NCBI RefSeq assembly: GCF_002814095.1
Contig: NZ_CP021913.1
Span: 3,850,501 to 3,914,500 of the forward strand
Length of the DNA: 64,000 bases
Source: Sagittula sp. P11
GTDB taxonomy: Bacteria; Pseudomonadota; Alphaproteobacteria; Rhodobacterales; Rhodobacteraceae
Direction of reading: 5' to 3'
Part shown: positions 57,678-64,000 of the stretch, one piece after another
Layout: every line of letters begins with the position of its first letter
How positions within the stretch are numbered: the first letter of the stretch is position 1
The notes under the pieces: model-generated
Told to the model about the DNA's origin: nothing
The model's database searches: none
Seen by the model: the letters and a program-made list of their open reading frames with translations, nothing else
Position numbers and translations under genes: made by a program

Positions 57678-58766
57678 ATGAGAACGAATGGCAACTGCAC
57701 CATGATGAGCTGGGGAATAGCGGCGGCGCTCGGGGTTTTCGCCTTCCTGCTGCTCGTCGGAAGCTACGGGTTCGGCACGGCCCTGTTCCTCGGGATCGTG
57801 ACGCTCGTGTTGCTGGGATTGCTGTTCCAGTGGCTGTTCTGCGCGCCTCTGCCGGAGAAGGGTGAGACTGGCGTGACGGCAGGCCAGGCCGGAGGCAACG
57901 GCACGTCCGCGACTTCGCCGGGCGCCACGGCGGCCTCTGCCGGAGTGGCGGCGGCAAGCTCGGCCTCGGCATCCGCCAAAAGCGCGCCTGCGGCTGAGCC
58001 CGCGCCAGAGCCGAAGGCCCAGCCCGAAACTTCGCCGGAAACCGCGCCGGAAGCCGAAACCGCGTCGTCCGCAAGCGCCGAACCGGCAGCGGAGGAGACG
58101 CCGGAGAAGGCATCCGGCGCGGACGAACCCGTCGCCGAAAGCGCCGCACCTGCCACGACGGCCAGTGCCGAGCCCGCGCCGAAGTCCGCCCCCAAGGACA
58201 AAGGCAAAGAGGCCTCCGGGGACGAGGGTGGTTCCCGCGTGAAGCCGAGCACGCAACTAGCGGGGGAGGCCGATCTTGCCGGTCGCAAGGGCTCCTGGAC
58301 GTACAAGAATTCCGCGGACGCCGACGACACCACGCTGGCGGGCAGCACGGACGGGGCGGCGGGCAGCGTCGACAGCGCGGGGTCGGGCGGTGACGGCGCC
58401 GAGGTCATGACCGCCCCGGACGGGGCAGAGGCCGACGCCCCCGGCTCCGACGGCAAGGGCGGGGACAGCGGCGAAGGCTCCAAGCCGGCGCTGCTGGACG
58501 CGCCCGAGGGCGGCAAGCCGGACGATCTGAAGCAGATCAAGGGCATCGGTCCCAAGCTGGAGAAGGTCTGCCATTCGATCGGTGTCTACCATTTCCACCA
58601 GATCGCGTCCTGGACCGACGAAGAGGTCGCCTGGGCGGATGCCAACCTCGTCGGGTTCCGCGGCCGCGTGAGCCGCGACAACTGGGTGTCGCAGGCGAAG
58701 GTGCTGGCGGACGGCGGCGAGACAGAGTTCTCCACCCGTGTCGAAAAGGGCGGCGTCTACGATTGA
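57678..58766 (+). CDS. Membrane-anchored protein with C-terminal helix-hairpin-helix module
   Basis: The 362-residue protein has two N-terminal membrane helices (about 11-52), then a long disordered Ala/Pro/Glu/Ser/Gly-rich linker (about 60-280), then a globular end. The end reads DDLKQIKGIGPKLEKVCHSIGVYHFHQIASWT, an HhH fold related to the 'flap endonuclease-like 5' DNA nuclease' (COG3743) group. HhH motifs normally bind DNA, so a membrane-tethered nucleic-acid contact is a possibility. The gene lies between nuoE and nuoF, as I recall in other Rhodobacteraceae. Nuclease activity is not shown. Confidence 0.75.
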   Translation: MRTNGNCTMMSWGIAAALGVFAFLLLVGSYGFGTALFLGIVTLVLLGLLFQWLFCAPLPEKGETGVTAGQAGGNGTSATSPGATAASAGVAAASSASASAKSAPAAEPAPEPKAQPETSPETAPEAETASSASAEPAAEETPEKASGADEPVAESAAPATTASAEPAPKSAPKDKGKEASGDEGGSRVKPSTQLAGEADLAGRKGSWTYKNSADADDTTLAGSTDGAAGSVDSAGSGGDGAEVMTAPDGAEADAPGSDGKGGDSGEGSKPALLDAPEGGKPDDLKQIKGIGPKLEKVCHSIGVYHFHQIASWTDEEVAWADANLVGFRGRVSRDNWVSQAKVLADGGETEFSTRVEKGGVYD

Positions 58767-58930
58767 TGTGAACGGGGCAGGGCGCGGATACGCGCCCTGC
58801 GACGCAGGCGCGGCTTGCACATGGACCGATGATGTGTCAGGCGTGAACCCGGCACTGTTGGGGAGGAACGGCGCTTTGACTGGTGGCGCGGAAAGACCTG
58901 CGCCCCGCGAACTCGAGCGAGGACGTGACC

Positions 58931-59596
58931 ATGAAAATGACTCCCATGAAAGCTTTCACCCCGGACTATTCTCCCGTCGTCAAGATGATGGCGATGCAGA
59001 CCCGGCTGATGGTTGAGACCAGCCAGAACATGATGAAGCTGGCGATGCTGCCCTGGCAGGGCATGCCCATGCCGTCGATGAAGGCCGGTTTCGGCAGCAT
59101 CTGCGCACCGGGCGGCGTGGCCAGAAAGGCCCCCTCGGCCAAGGCGGCGGCACAAGCCGTCGAAGAGGCCGCGGAGGTGAGCCAGGAGGTCGTCGAGACC
59201 ACCGCCAAGGCCGCCGAGGAGGTCGCAGAGACCACCACGGAAACCGTCGAGGCGACCGTCGACGCGACGACCGAGAGCGTCGAGGACGTGGCCGCAGACG
59301 CGGCGGAAACCACCGCGGAGACTGCCGAGGCAGCCGGTGACATGGCCGAGGAAATCGTCGGTGTGGCCCCGGCCTTCCTGTCGGCGCCCGAAGGCGAGGC
59401 GGACGACCTGACCACCCTGATGGGCGTCGGTCCGAAGCTGGCGGCGACTCTGAACGAGGCGGGCATCTACCATTTCAGCCAGATCGCGGAATGGACCGAG
59501 GACAACGTCGCGTGGGTCGATGCGAACATCGCAGGCGTGCGTGGCCGCGCCGCGAAGAACGGCTGGGTGGCGCAGGCCGCCGACCTGAAAAAGTGA
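58931..59596 (+). CDS. Helix-hairpin-helix module protein with coiled-coil N-terminus (paralogue)
   Basis: The 221-residue protein shares its C-terminal module with the preceding gene (LTTLMGVGPKLAATLNEAGIYHFSQIAEWT, then VAWVDANIAGVRGRA). The N-terminal part (MKMTPMKAFTPDYSPVVKMM) is Met-rich and phasin-like, followed by Ala/Glu/Thr heptad-like repeats (about 75-150), predicted helical. No membrane helix. The pair seems to be a duplication with different N-termini. Start chosen at 58931; a GTG 16 codons earlier is an alternative. Confidence 0.72.
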   Translation: MKMTPMKAFTPDYSPVVKMMAMQTRLMVETSQNMMKLAMLPWQGMPMPSMKAGFGSICAPGGVARKAPSAKAAAQAVEEAAEVSQEVVETTAKAAEEVAETTTETVEATVDATTESVEDVAADAAETTAETAEAAGDMAEEIVGVAPAFLSAPEGEADDLTTLMGVGPKLAATLNEAGIYHFSQIAEWTEDNVAWVDANIAGVRGRAAKNGWVAQAADLKK

Positions 59597-59610
59597 TCTG
59601 ACGGCGGGCG

Positions 59611-59829
59611 ATGGCGAAGAAGGACGACCTTAACCGGCGGGGGCGCAGGATTGCGCTCGTGATTGCCGGGACCGGTGTGTTCTGGATCGCCATCACCGCC
59701 ATTGGCGGGGCGCTGGACTGGAGCCAGCGCCTTCGTGCCCTGTTCGACCTTGTGGCACTTGCCGGGTTTATCTGGGCGTTCTGGATGATATACGGGCTCT
59801 GGCGGGCGCGCCAGGAACACGAAGGATAA
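59611..59829 (+). CDS. DUF5337 small membrane protein
   Basis: The 72-residue protein has two membrane helices (about 12-34 and 42-65) with a short loop and charged ends (MAKKDDLNRRGRR). This is the DUF5337 pattern, known from nuo loci of Rhodobacteraceae. It starts 14 bases after the HhH gene and ends 3 bases before nuoF, so it is co-translated with nuoF. Function unknown; an assembly role is possible but unproven. Confidence 0.8.
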   Translation: MAKKDDLNRRGRRIALVIAGTGVFWIAITAIGGALDWSQRLRALFDLVALAGFIWAFWMIYGLWRARQEHEG

Positions 59830-59832
59830 GCG

Positions 59833-61131
59833 ATGCTTCAGGATCAGGACCGGATCTTCACCAATCTCTACGGCATGCACGACCGGACGCTGGACGGCGC
59901 GAAGAAGCGCGGTCACTGGGACGGCACGGCTGGCCTGATCGAGAAGGGGCGCGACTGGATCATCCAGGAAATGAAGGACAGCGGGCTGCGGGGACGCGGC
60001 GGCGCGGGCTTTCCGACCGGGCTGAAGTGGTCCTTCATGCCGAAGGAAAGCGACGGTCGTCCGGCCTATCTCGTTGTGAACGCCGACGAATCGGAGCCAG
60101 GGACCTGCAAGGACCGCGAGATCATGCGCCACGATCCGCACACGCTGATCGAGGGCTGCCTGATCGCCTCCTTCGCGATGCAGGCGCATGCCTGCTACAT
60201 CTACATCCGCGGCGAATACATCCGGGAGCGCGAGGCGCTGCAGCGCGCCATCGACGAGGCCTACGATGCCGGATTGGTCGGTCCGAACGCCGCGGGCTCG
60301 GGCTGGGATTTCGAGATCTTCCTGCACCACGGCGCCGGCGCCTACATCTGCGGCGAGGAAACCGCCCTGCTGGAAAGCCTCGAAGGCAAGAAGGGCATGC
60401 CCCGCATGAAGCCGCCGTTCCCGGCGGGCGCGGGTCTGTACGGCTGCCCGACCACCGTGAACAACGTCGAATCCATCGCCGTCGTGCCGACCATCCTGCG
60501 CCGCGGCGCATCGTGGTTCTCTTCCTTCGGGCGGGAGAACAACGCGGGTACGAAGCTGTTCGCCGTCTCCGGCCACGTCAACAAGCCCTGCGTCGTCGAA
60601 GAGGCGATGTCGATTTCCTTCGAGGAGCTGATTGAGAAGCATTGCGGCGGCATCCGTGGTGGCTGGGACAACCTCAAGGCGGTCATTCCCGGCGGCTCTT
60701 CGGTTCCGTGCGTGCGCGGCGAGAAGATGAAGGACGCCATCATGGACTTCGACTACCTGCGGGGAGAGCTGGGTTCCGGCCTTGGCACCGCGGCGGTCAT
60801 CGTGATGGACAAGGACACCGACATCATCAAGGCGATCTGGCGGCTGGCGAAGTTCTACAAGCACGAATCCTGCGGCCAGTGCACGCCCTGCCGCGAGGGG
60901 ACGGGCTGGATGATGCGCGTCATGGACCGGCTTGTCCGCGGCGAGGCCGAGGTGGAAGAGATCGACATGCTGTGGGACGTGACCAAGCAGGTCGAGGGCC
61001 ACACCATCTGCGCGCTTGGCGACGCGGCCGCATGGCCGATCCAGGGCCTGATCCGCAACTTCCGCGACGAGATCGAGGATCGGATCAAGGCACAGAAATC
61101 CGGCCGGGTGAGCGCTGTCGCCGCTGAATAA
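59833..61131 (+). CDS. nuoF: NADH-quinone oxidoreductase subunit F
   Basis: The 432-residue 51-kDa subunit binds NADH, FMN and cluster N3. Glycine-rich [14 protein letters not shown] and the FMN-contacting [14 protein letters not shown] are present, and cluster ligands are in [12 protein letters not shown] and the later TICALGD Cys. It is followed by a bidirectional terminator. Confidence 0.96.
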   Translation: MLQDQDRIFTNLYGMHDRTLDGAKKRGHWDGTAGLIEKGRDWIIQEMKDSGLRGRGGAGFPTGLKWSFMPKESDGRPAYLVVNADESEPGTCKDREIMRHDPHTLIEGCLIASFAMQAHACYIYIRGEYIREREALQRAIDEAYDAGLVGPNAAGSGWDFEIFLHHGAGAYICGEETALLESLEGKKGMPRMKPPFPAGAGLYGCPTTVNNVESIAVVPTILRRGASWFSSFGRENNAGTKLFAVSGHVNKPCVVEEAMSISFEELIEKHCGGIRGGWDNLKAVIPGGSSVPCVRGEKMKDAIMDFDYLRGELGSGLGTAAVIVMDKDTDIIKAIWRLAKFYKHESCGQCTPCREGTGWMMRVMDRLVRGEAEVEEIDMLWDVTKQVEGHTICALGDAAAWPIQGLIRNFRDEIEDRIKAQKSGRVSAVAAE

Positions 61132-61152
61132 GCCGGTGCAGCGATGGAATAG

Positions 61153-61178
61153 AAAAGGGCGCCGCGGGGCGCCCTTTT
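61153..61178. terminator. Bidirectional terminator between nuoF and the opposite small gene
   Basis: AAAAGGGCGCC (61153-61163), loop GCGG, then GGCGCCCTTTT (61168-61178): a perfect 11-bp stem with A tract on one side and T tract on the other. It serves nuoF on the plus strand and the minus-strand gene at 61201. Confidence 0.85.
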
Positions 61179-61200
61179 GCGTTTCCGGGTGAGGCCGGGC

Positions 61201-61386
61201 TCACTTGGTCCCGGTTTCGTCCTTGAACGTCTCGCGATCCTTTTCGGGCATCCCTTCGGAGATGTCGTCAGAGGTCTCGGCGTGCTTTTCCCGGCCCACA
61301 TCTTCGTGTTCGGTGAACTTCCGGGTCTTCGCCTTCTCGTCGGCGTCCTTCTCCGGCAGCGGGCGGGTCTTGGGTGTATCGGTCAT
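61201..61386 (-). CDS. Highly charged, probably disordered small protein
   Basis: The 61-residue protein is rich in Lys, Asp, Glu and Thr and has no hydrophobic core (TRPLPEKDADEKAKTRKFTEHE). It is likely disordered. GGAGGAG lies 6 bases upstream of the ATG on the minus strand, a strong argument that it is real. It is the only minus-strand gene inside the complex I locus. No family recognised. Confidence 0.6.
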   Translation of the reverse strand: MTDTPKTRPLPEKDADEKAKTRKFTEHEDVGREKHAETSDDISEGMPEKDRETFKDETGTK

Positions 61387-61570
61387 GGTGGCTCCTCCTT
61401 CTCCATCAAAACCCCCAAGCGGGCGGCGCGGTTCCGGGGAGGGCGGGCCATGCGGTCCGATGCTCCTGACTTTAGGGGCAATTTGCCGAAAATGCGTTGG
61501 TCATTCCGGTCCCTGCCTCATTATAGTGGCGCCGAAAGCCGGAGGGCGGGACACAAGGGGGCACACATCA

Positions 61571-62059
61571 ATGCAGATGCATCTCGCAGAACTGAACATC
61601 GGTCGGCTCGTGGCGCCGACGGACGATCCCCGCGTGGCGGAGTTCATGGACGCGCTCGACCGGATCAACGGTCTGGGCAAGCGCATGCCGGGCTTCGTCT
61701 GGATGATGGAAGGATCGGGGGAACCGGGCACCGGCAACACCGAGAACAACATCGGTGACGATCCGCAGTTCGTCGCGAACATGACCGTCTGGGAAAACGT
61801 GGTGAGCCTCGAACGCTTTGTCTGGGGCACGGTCCATCGCCAGTTCTACGAGCGGCGGAAGGAGTGGTTCGAAGTTCTGGGCGACATGCACTTCGTCATG
61901 TGGTGGGTGCCGGCGGGACATCGCCCGACGCTGGAGGAAGGTCTGGCGAAGCTTGACCTCCTGCGGCGGGAAGGCGACAGTGACGCCGCCTTCGGCTGGT
62001 CGTACCTGACCGAAGCGCGCATGTGGCGTGACAGGCGCTGCGACGCGGAGGCCGGATAA
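61571..62059 (+). CDS. DUF3291 family protein
   Basis: The 162-residue protein reads HLAELNIGRLVAPTDDPRV near the start and later NMTVWENVVSLERFVWGTVHRQFY, both typical of DUF3291 (a dimeric alpha/beta ferredoxin-like barrel related to monooxygenases). Function unknown. The start at 61571 is chosen to match the family. Its promoter probably lies in the 61387-61570 gap, after the terminator. Confidence 0.8.
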   Translation: MQMHLAELNIGRLVAPTDDPRVAEFMDALDRINGLGKRMPGFVWMMEGSGEPGTGNTENNIGDDPQFVANMTVWENVVSLERFVWGTVHRQFYERRKEWFEVLGDMHFVMWWVPAGHRPTLEEGLAKLDLLRREGDSDAAFGWSYLTEARMWRDRRCDAEAG

Positions 62060-62089
62060 GGTGCTTCGGAAAGAACAAGAGGCCGGAGA

Positions 62090-62533
62090 ATGAGCAATTT
62101 GAAACACTTGTCGCCCCGCAAGGCCCGGACGCAGCGCGCCGCCGCGACGGCCAAAGCGGCCCGCGCACCCCTGGTCGCGCCGGCGTCCCTGATGCGCGCA
62201 GGCACGATCCTGCTGCTGATCGCCGCGATGGCGGCGCTTGCGGGCTGCGGCAACGGCCAGCGCCGGCAGGTCCAGACCTTCGACGGCCAGACCTTCCGGG
62301 CCAACGCCAAGTCCGCCGGCGACGACCGGCAGTATTTCGTGGCCTCTGTCCGCGACCCGGGCAAGAGCATCGACGGCGCGATCCAGGCGGCGGAATACCA
62401 AGCGGTGAAGCACTGCATTCATCTCTACGGCACGTCCGACATCGACTGGGAGGTCGGGCCGGACACACCGAAGGACCAGCTTTTGATCACCAGCGACTCG
62501 CTGACGCTGTCCGGGCGCTGCAAGGACCTGTAA
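62090..62533 (+). CDS. Probable lipoprotein with N-terminal basic extension
   Basis: The 147-residue frame has a basic N-terminal stretch (about 1-30, many Arg/Lys/Ala) before a membrane segment ending LAGC. A later ATG at 62192 (MRAGTILLLIAAMAALAGCGN) would give a normal 113-residue lipoprotein, but GGCCGGAGA sits right before 62090. So either start is possible. The mature part has QAAEYQAVKHCIHLYG with a Cys that may pair with C-terminal GRCKDL. No family recognised. Confidence 0.65.
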   Translation: MSNLKHLSPRKARTQRAAATAKAARAPLVAPASLMRAGTILLLIAAMAALAGCGNGQRRQVQTFDGQTFRANAKSAGDDRQYFVASVRDPGKSIDGAIQAAEYQAVKHCIHLYGTSDIDWEVGPDTPKDQLLITSDSLTLSGRCKDL

Positions 62534-62581
62534 GCGGCGGACCGCGGGGCGGGTGCGGGTTTCGCGCCGGCTCTTGCCGAT

Positions 62582-62602
62582 CGCGGGCGGATTCCGCCCG
62601 CG
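62582..62602 (+). terminator. GC-rich hairpin after the lipoprotein gene
   Basis: CGCGGGCGG-ATT-CCGCCCGCG, a perfect 9-bp stem, is followed by TTATTG. The T tract is poor, so termination may be partial. Confidence 0.5.
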
Positions 62603-62668
62603 TTATTGCATATCCATGACGTTCCGCGCCTCTTGTCGCGAGATTGCCGTGTAAACGAGGACCCCTTC

Positions 62669-63061
62669 ATGCGCCTGATTCCATCCGTCCTGATCCTTGC
62701 CCTGCTGGCGTCGGCCGCGGTCGCAAAGCCGCCGCTGCGCGAGGTTCGTGAAATCGACGACCAGCTGATGATGATCGCCATCGCGGACGAGATCCGGAAG
62801 ACCTGCAGCGACATCGACGCGCGCCTTTTGCGCGGAATCGCGGAGCTCAACGGCTTGAAGTCGAAGGCGAAGTCGCTGGGCTATTCGTCGGAGGAGATCG
62901 ACGAATACGCCACGTCCAAGTCCGAAAAGGCACGGATGCGCACGAAGGCCGAGACCTGGCTGGCCAGCCAGGGGGTCAATGTCAGCGACAAGGCAGAGCT
63001 GTGCAGCTTCGGAAAGGCGCAGATGGCGGGCGGCACCTACATCGGATCGCTGTTGCGCTGA
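62669..63061 (+). CDS. DUF5333 exported protein
   Basis: The 130-residue protein has a signal peptide (about 1-19, ending in AVA) and a helical mature domain with two Cys (RKTCSDI and ELCSFGKAQ) that probably form a disulfide. It matches the DUF5333 pattern of Rhodobacteraceae nuo loci. It would be periplasmic. The next gene is nuoG, 230 bases downstream, past a structured stem. Function unknown. Confidence 0.78.
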   Translation: MRLIPSVLILALLASAAVAKPPLREVREIDDQLMMIAIADEIRKTCSDIDARLLRGIAELNGLKSKAKSLGYSSEEIDEYATSKSEKARMRTKAETWLASQGVNVSDKAELCSFGKAQMAGGTYIGSLLR

Positions 63062-63090
63062 GGTCAATTCCTGACTTGAACGGTCATCTT

Positions 63091-63129
63091 CACGGGCGCT
63101 GAAATCCCGGTCACCGGGTTGCGCCCGTG
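63091..63129. other. Nested inverted repeat between the DUF5333 gene and nuoG
   Basis: CACGGGCGC (63091-63099) pairs perfectly with GCGCCCGTG (63121-63129), enclosing CCCGG-TCA-CCGGG (63106-63118). The two-tier stem has no T tract. It may act as an attenuator, a transcript-end structure or a DNA site. Position is 162 bases before nuoG. Confidence 0.5.
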
Positions 63130-63290
63130 CAATCAAGTCGCTTTGCCGCGTCGATTTTTCCCGGATTTCTGCGCCGCTGCATCTGGCGCTACCGAACATG
63201 TCGCGGTAGAACCCGTCGCAAGTCGCGCCCGGTCCGCTGGTCAGTCCGGTGGTCAGGGCGCTGCCATCTGCAATCTGGAGAGGCACCGGC

Positions 63291-64000
63291 ATGTCCGACT
63301 TGCGAAAGCTCATCATCGACGGTCAGGAAATCGAGGTGGACGGGGCTATGACCCTGATCCAGGCCTGTGAGGAGGCTGGCATCGAGGTGCCGCGCTTCTG
63401 TTACCACGAGCGTCTGTCGATTGCCGGGAACTGCCGGATGTGCCTCGTCGAGGTCGTGGGCGGCCCGCCGAAGCCCGCCGCGTCCTGCGCGATGCAGGTC
63501 CGCGACATGCGTCCGGGCCGCAACGGCGAACCGCCGGAGATCAAGACCAACTCGCCCATGGTGAAGAAGGCCCGCGAGGGGGTGATGGAGTTCCTGCTCA
63601 TCAACCACCCGCTCGACTGCCCGATCTGCGACCAGGGCGGCGAATGCGACCTGCAGGACCAGGCGATGGCCTATGGCGTCGACTTCTCCCGCTTCCGCGA
63701 GGCGAAGCGCGCGTCGACCGACCTCGACCTCGGGCCGCTGGTCGAGACGCACATGACGCGCTGCATCTCCTGCACCCGCTGCGTGCGCTTCACCACCGAG
63801 GTGGCGGGCATCACCCAGATGGGCCAGACCGGCCGGGGCGAGGATGCGGAGATCACCTCCTACCTGAACTCGACCCTCGATTCGAACCTGCAGGGCAACA
63901 TCATCGACCTGTGCCCGGTGGGCGCGCTGGTGTCGAAGCCCTACGCCTTCACCGCCCGCCCGTGGGAGCTGACCAAGACGGAGACCATCGACGTGATGGA
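63291..64000 (+). CDS. nuoG: NADH-quinone oxidoreductase subunit G, C-terminus outside window
   Basis: The first 236 residues are visible before the window ends. A 2Fe-2S ferredoxin domain ([20 protein letters not shown]1b) is followed by the His/Cys cluster N5 segment ([20 protein letters not shown]) and the N4 4Fe-4S ligands in [11 protein letters not shown] and DLCPVGAL. Full length should be near 670-690. GGAGAGG lies 9 bases before the ATG. Frame is open to the edge. Confidence 0.95.
   Translation, partial: MSDLRKLIIDGQEIEVDGAMTLIQACEEAGIEVPRFCYHERLSIAGNCRMCLVEVVGGPPKPAASCAMQVRDMRPGRNGEPPEIKTNSPMVKKAREGVMEFLLINHPLDCPICDQGGECDLQDQAMAYGVDFSRFREAKRASTDLDLGPLVETHMTRCISCTRCVRFTTEVAGITQMGQTGRGEDAEITSYLNSTLDSNLQGNIIDLCPVGALVSKPYAFTARPWELTKTETIDVM

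Overview
The window comes from the chromosome of a GC-rich alphaproteobacterium, almost certainly a member of the Rhodobacteraceae (Roseobacter group). The pointers are the composition, the complex I locus interleaved with DUF5333, DUF5337 and helix-hairpin-helix genes, a Hint-domain RTX-type protein, a dimethylglycine/sarcosine dehydrogenase-like flavoprotein, and the set of housekeeping genes. No prophage, insertion sequence, plasmid gene or CRISPR array is visible. The placement rests on gene content and family knowledge, not on a search.

Layout. 1-8.6 kb: a truncated YeeE/YedE sulfur-transport gene, mmsA with a divergent LysR regulator, a CBS-domain protein, coaD, an alpha/beta hydrolase, a DUF1127 peptide, gap, a 47-residue membrane peptide, dsbB and a DedA-family gene. 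8.7-13 kb: tRNA-Leu(CAA), a 1.2-kb gene-free stretch with an unusual motif cluster and a structured leader, then a 999-residue Ig-like/RTX/Hint protein. 13-18 kb: a lone receiver protein, a MobA-like nucleotidyltransferase, an 800-residue GcvT-family flavoprotein and a DUF2254 membrane protein. 18.1-18.7 kb: a convergent gene-free region with a candidate structured RNA. 18.7-38.7 kb: CorC-like transporter, Tex30-like hydrolase, xerD, two unknown envelope genes, aroKB, an M50 site-2 protease with CBS domains, moaA, a lipoprotein, the glmU-glmS-PPOX-DUF2569-AlkD operon, gph, a DegT aminotransferase, a TPR-sulfotransferase, and a sensor kinase with its receiver.

38.8-50.7 kb is a leucine/isovalerate catabolic cluster: isovaleryl-CoA dehydrogenase, an acyl-CoA synthetase, both methylcrotonyl-CoA carboxylase subunits, HMG-CoA lyase and a probable methylglutaconyl-CoA hydratase. 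Together they would take isovaleryl-CoA to acetyl-CoA and acetoacetate. Six small genes of unknown role and a GST are woven in, several by ATGA overlap, and one unknown gene lies on the opposite strand between the two carboxylase genes.

53-64 kb is the complex I locus: nuoA, B, C, D, E, F and the start of nuoG. Nine non-subunit genes are interleaved, and hairpins or terminators divide the locus into probable separate transcription units.

The most interesting signals are: (a) a tandem-palindrome element, two perfect inverted repeats joined by exactly 6 bp, found both inside mccB and between nuoC and nuoD; (b) the pseudoknot-capable RNA candidate at 18.18-18.37 kb; (c) the leader of the Hint/RTX gene, whose ribosome binding site lies in a weak hairpin; and (d) the accessory genes and internal terminator in the nuo locus.
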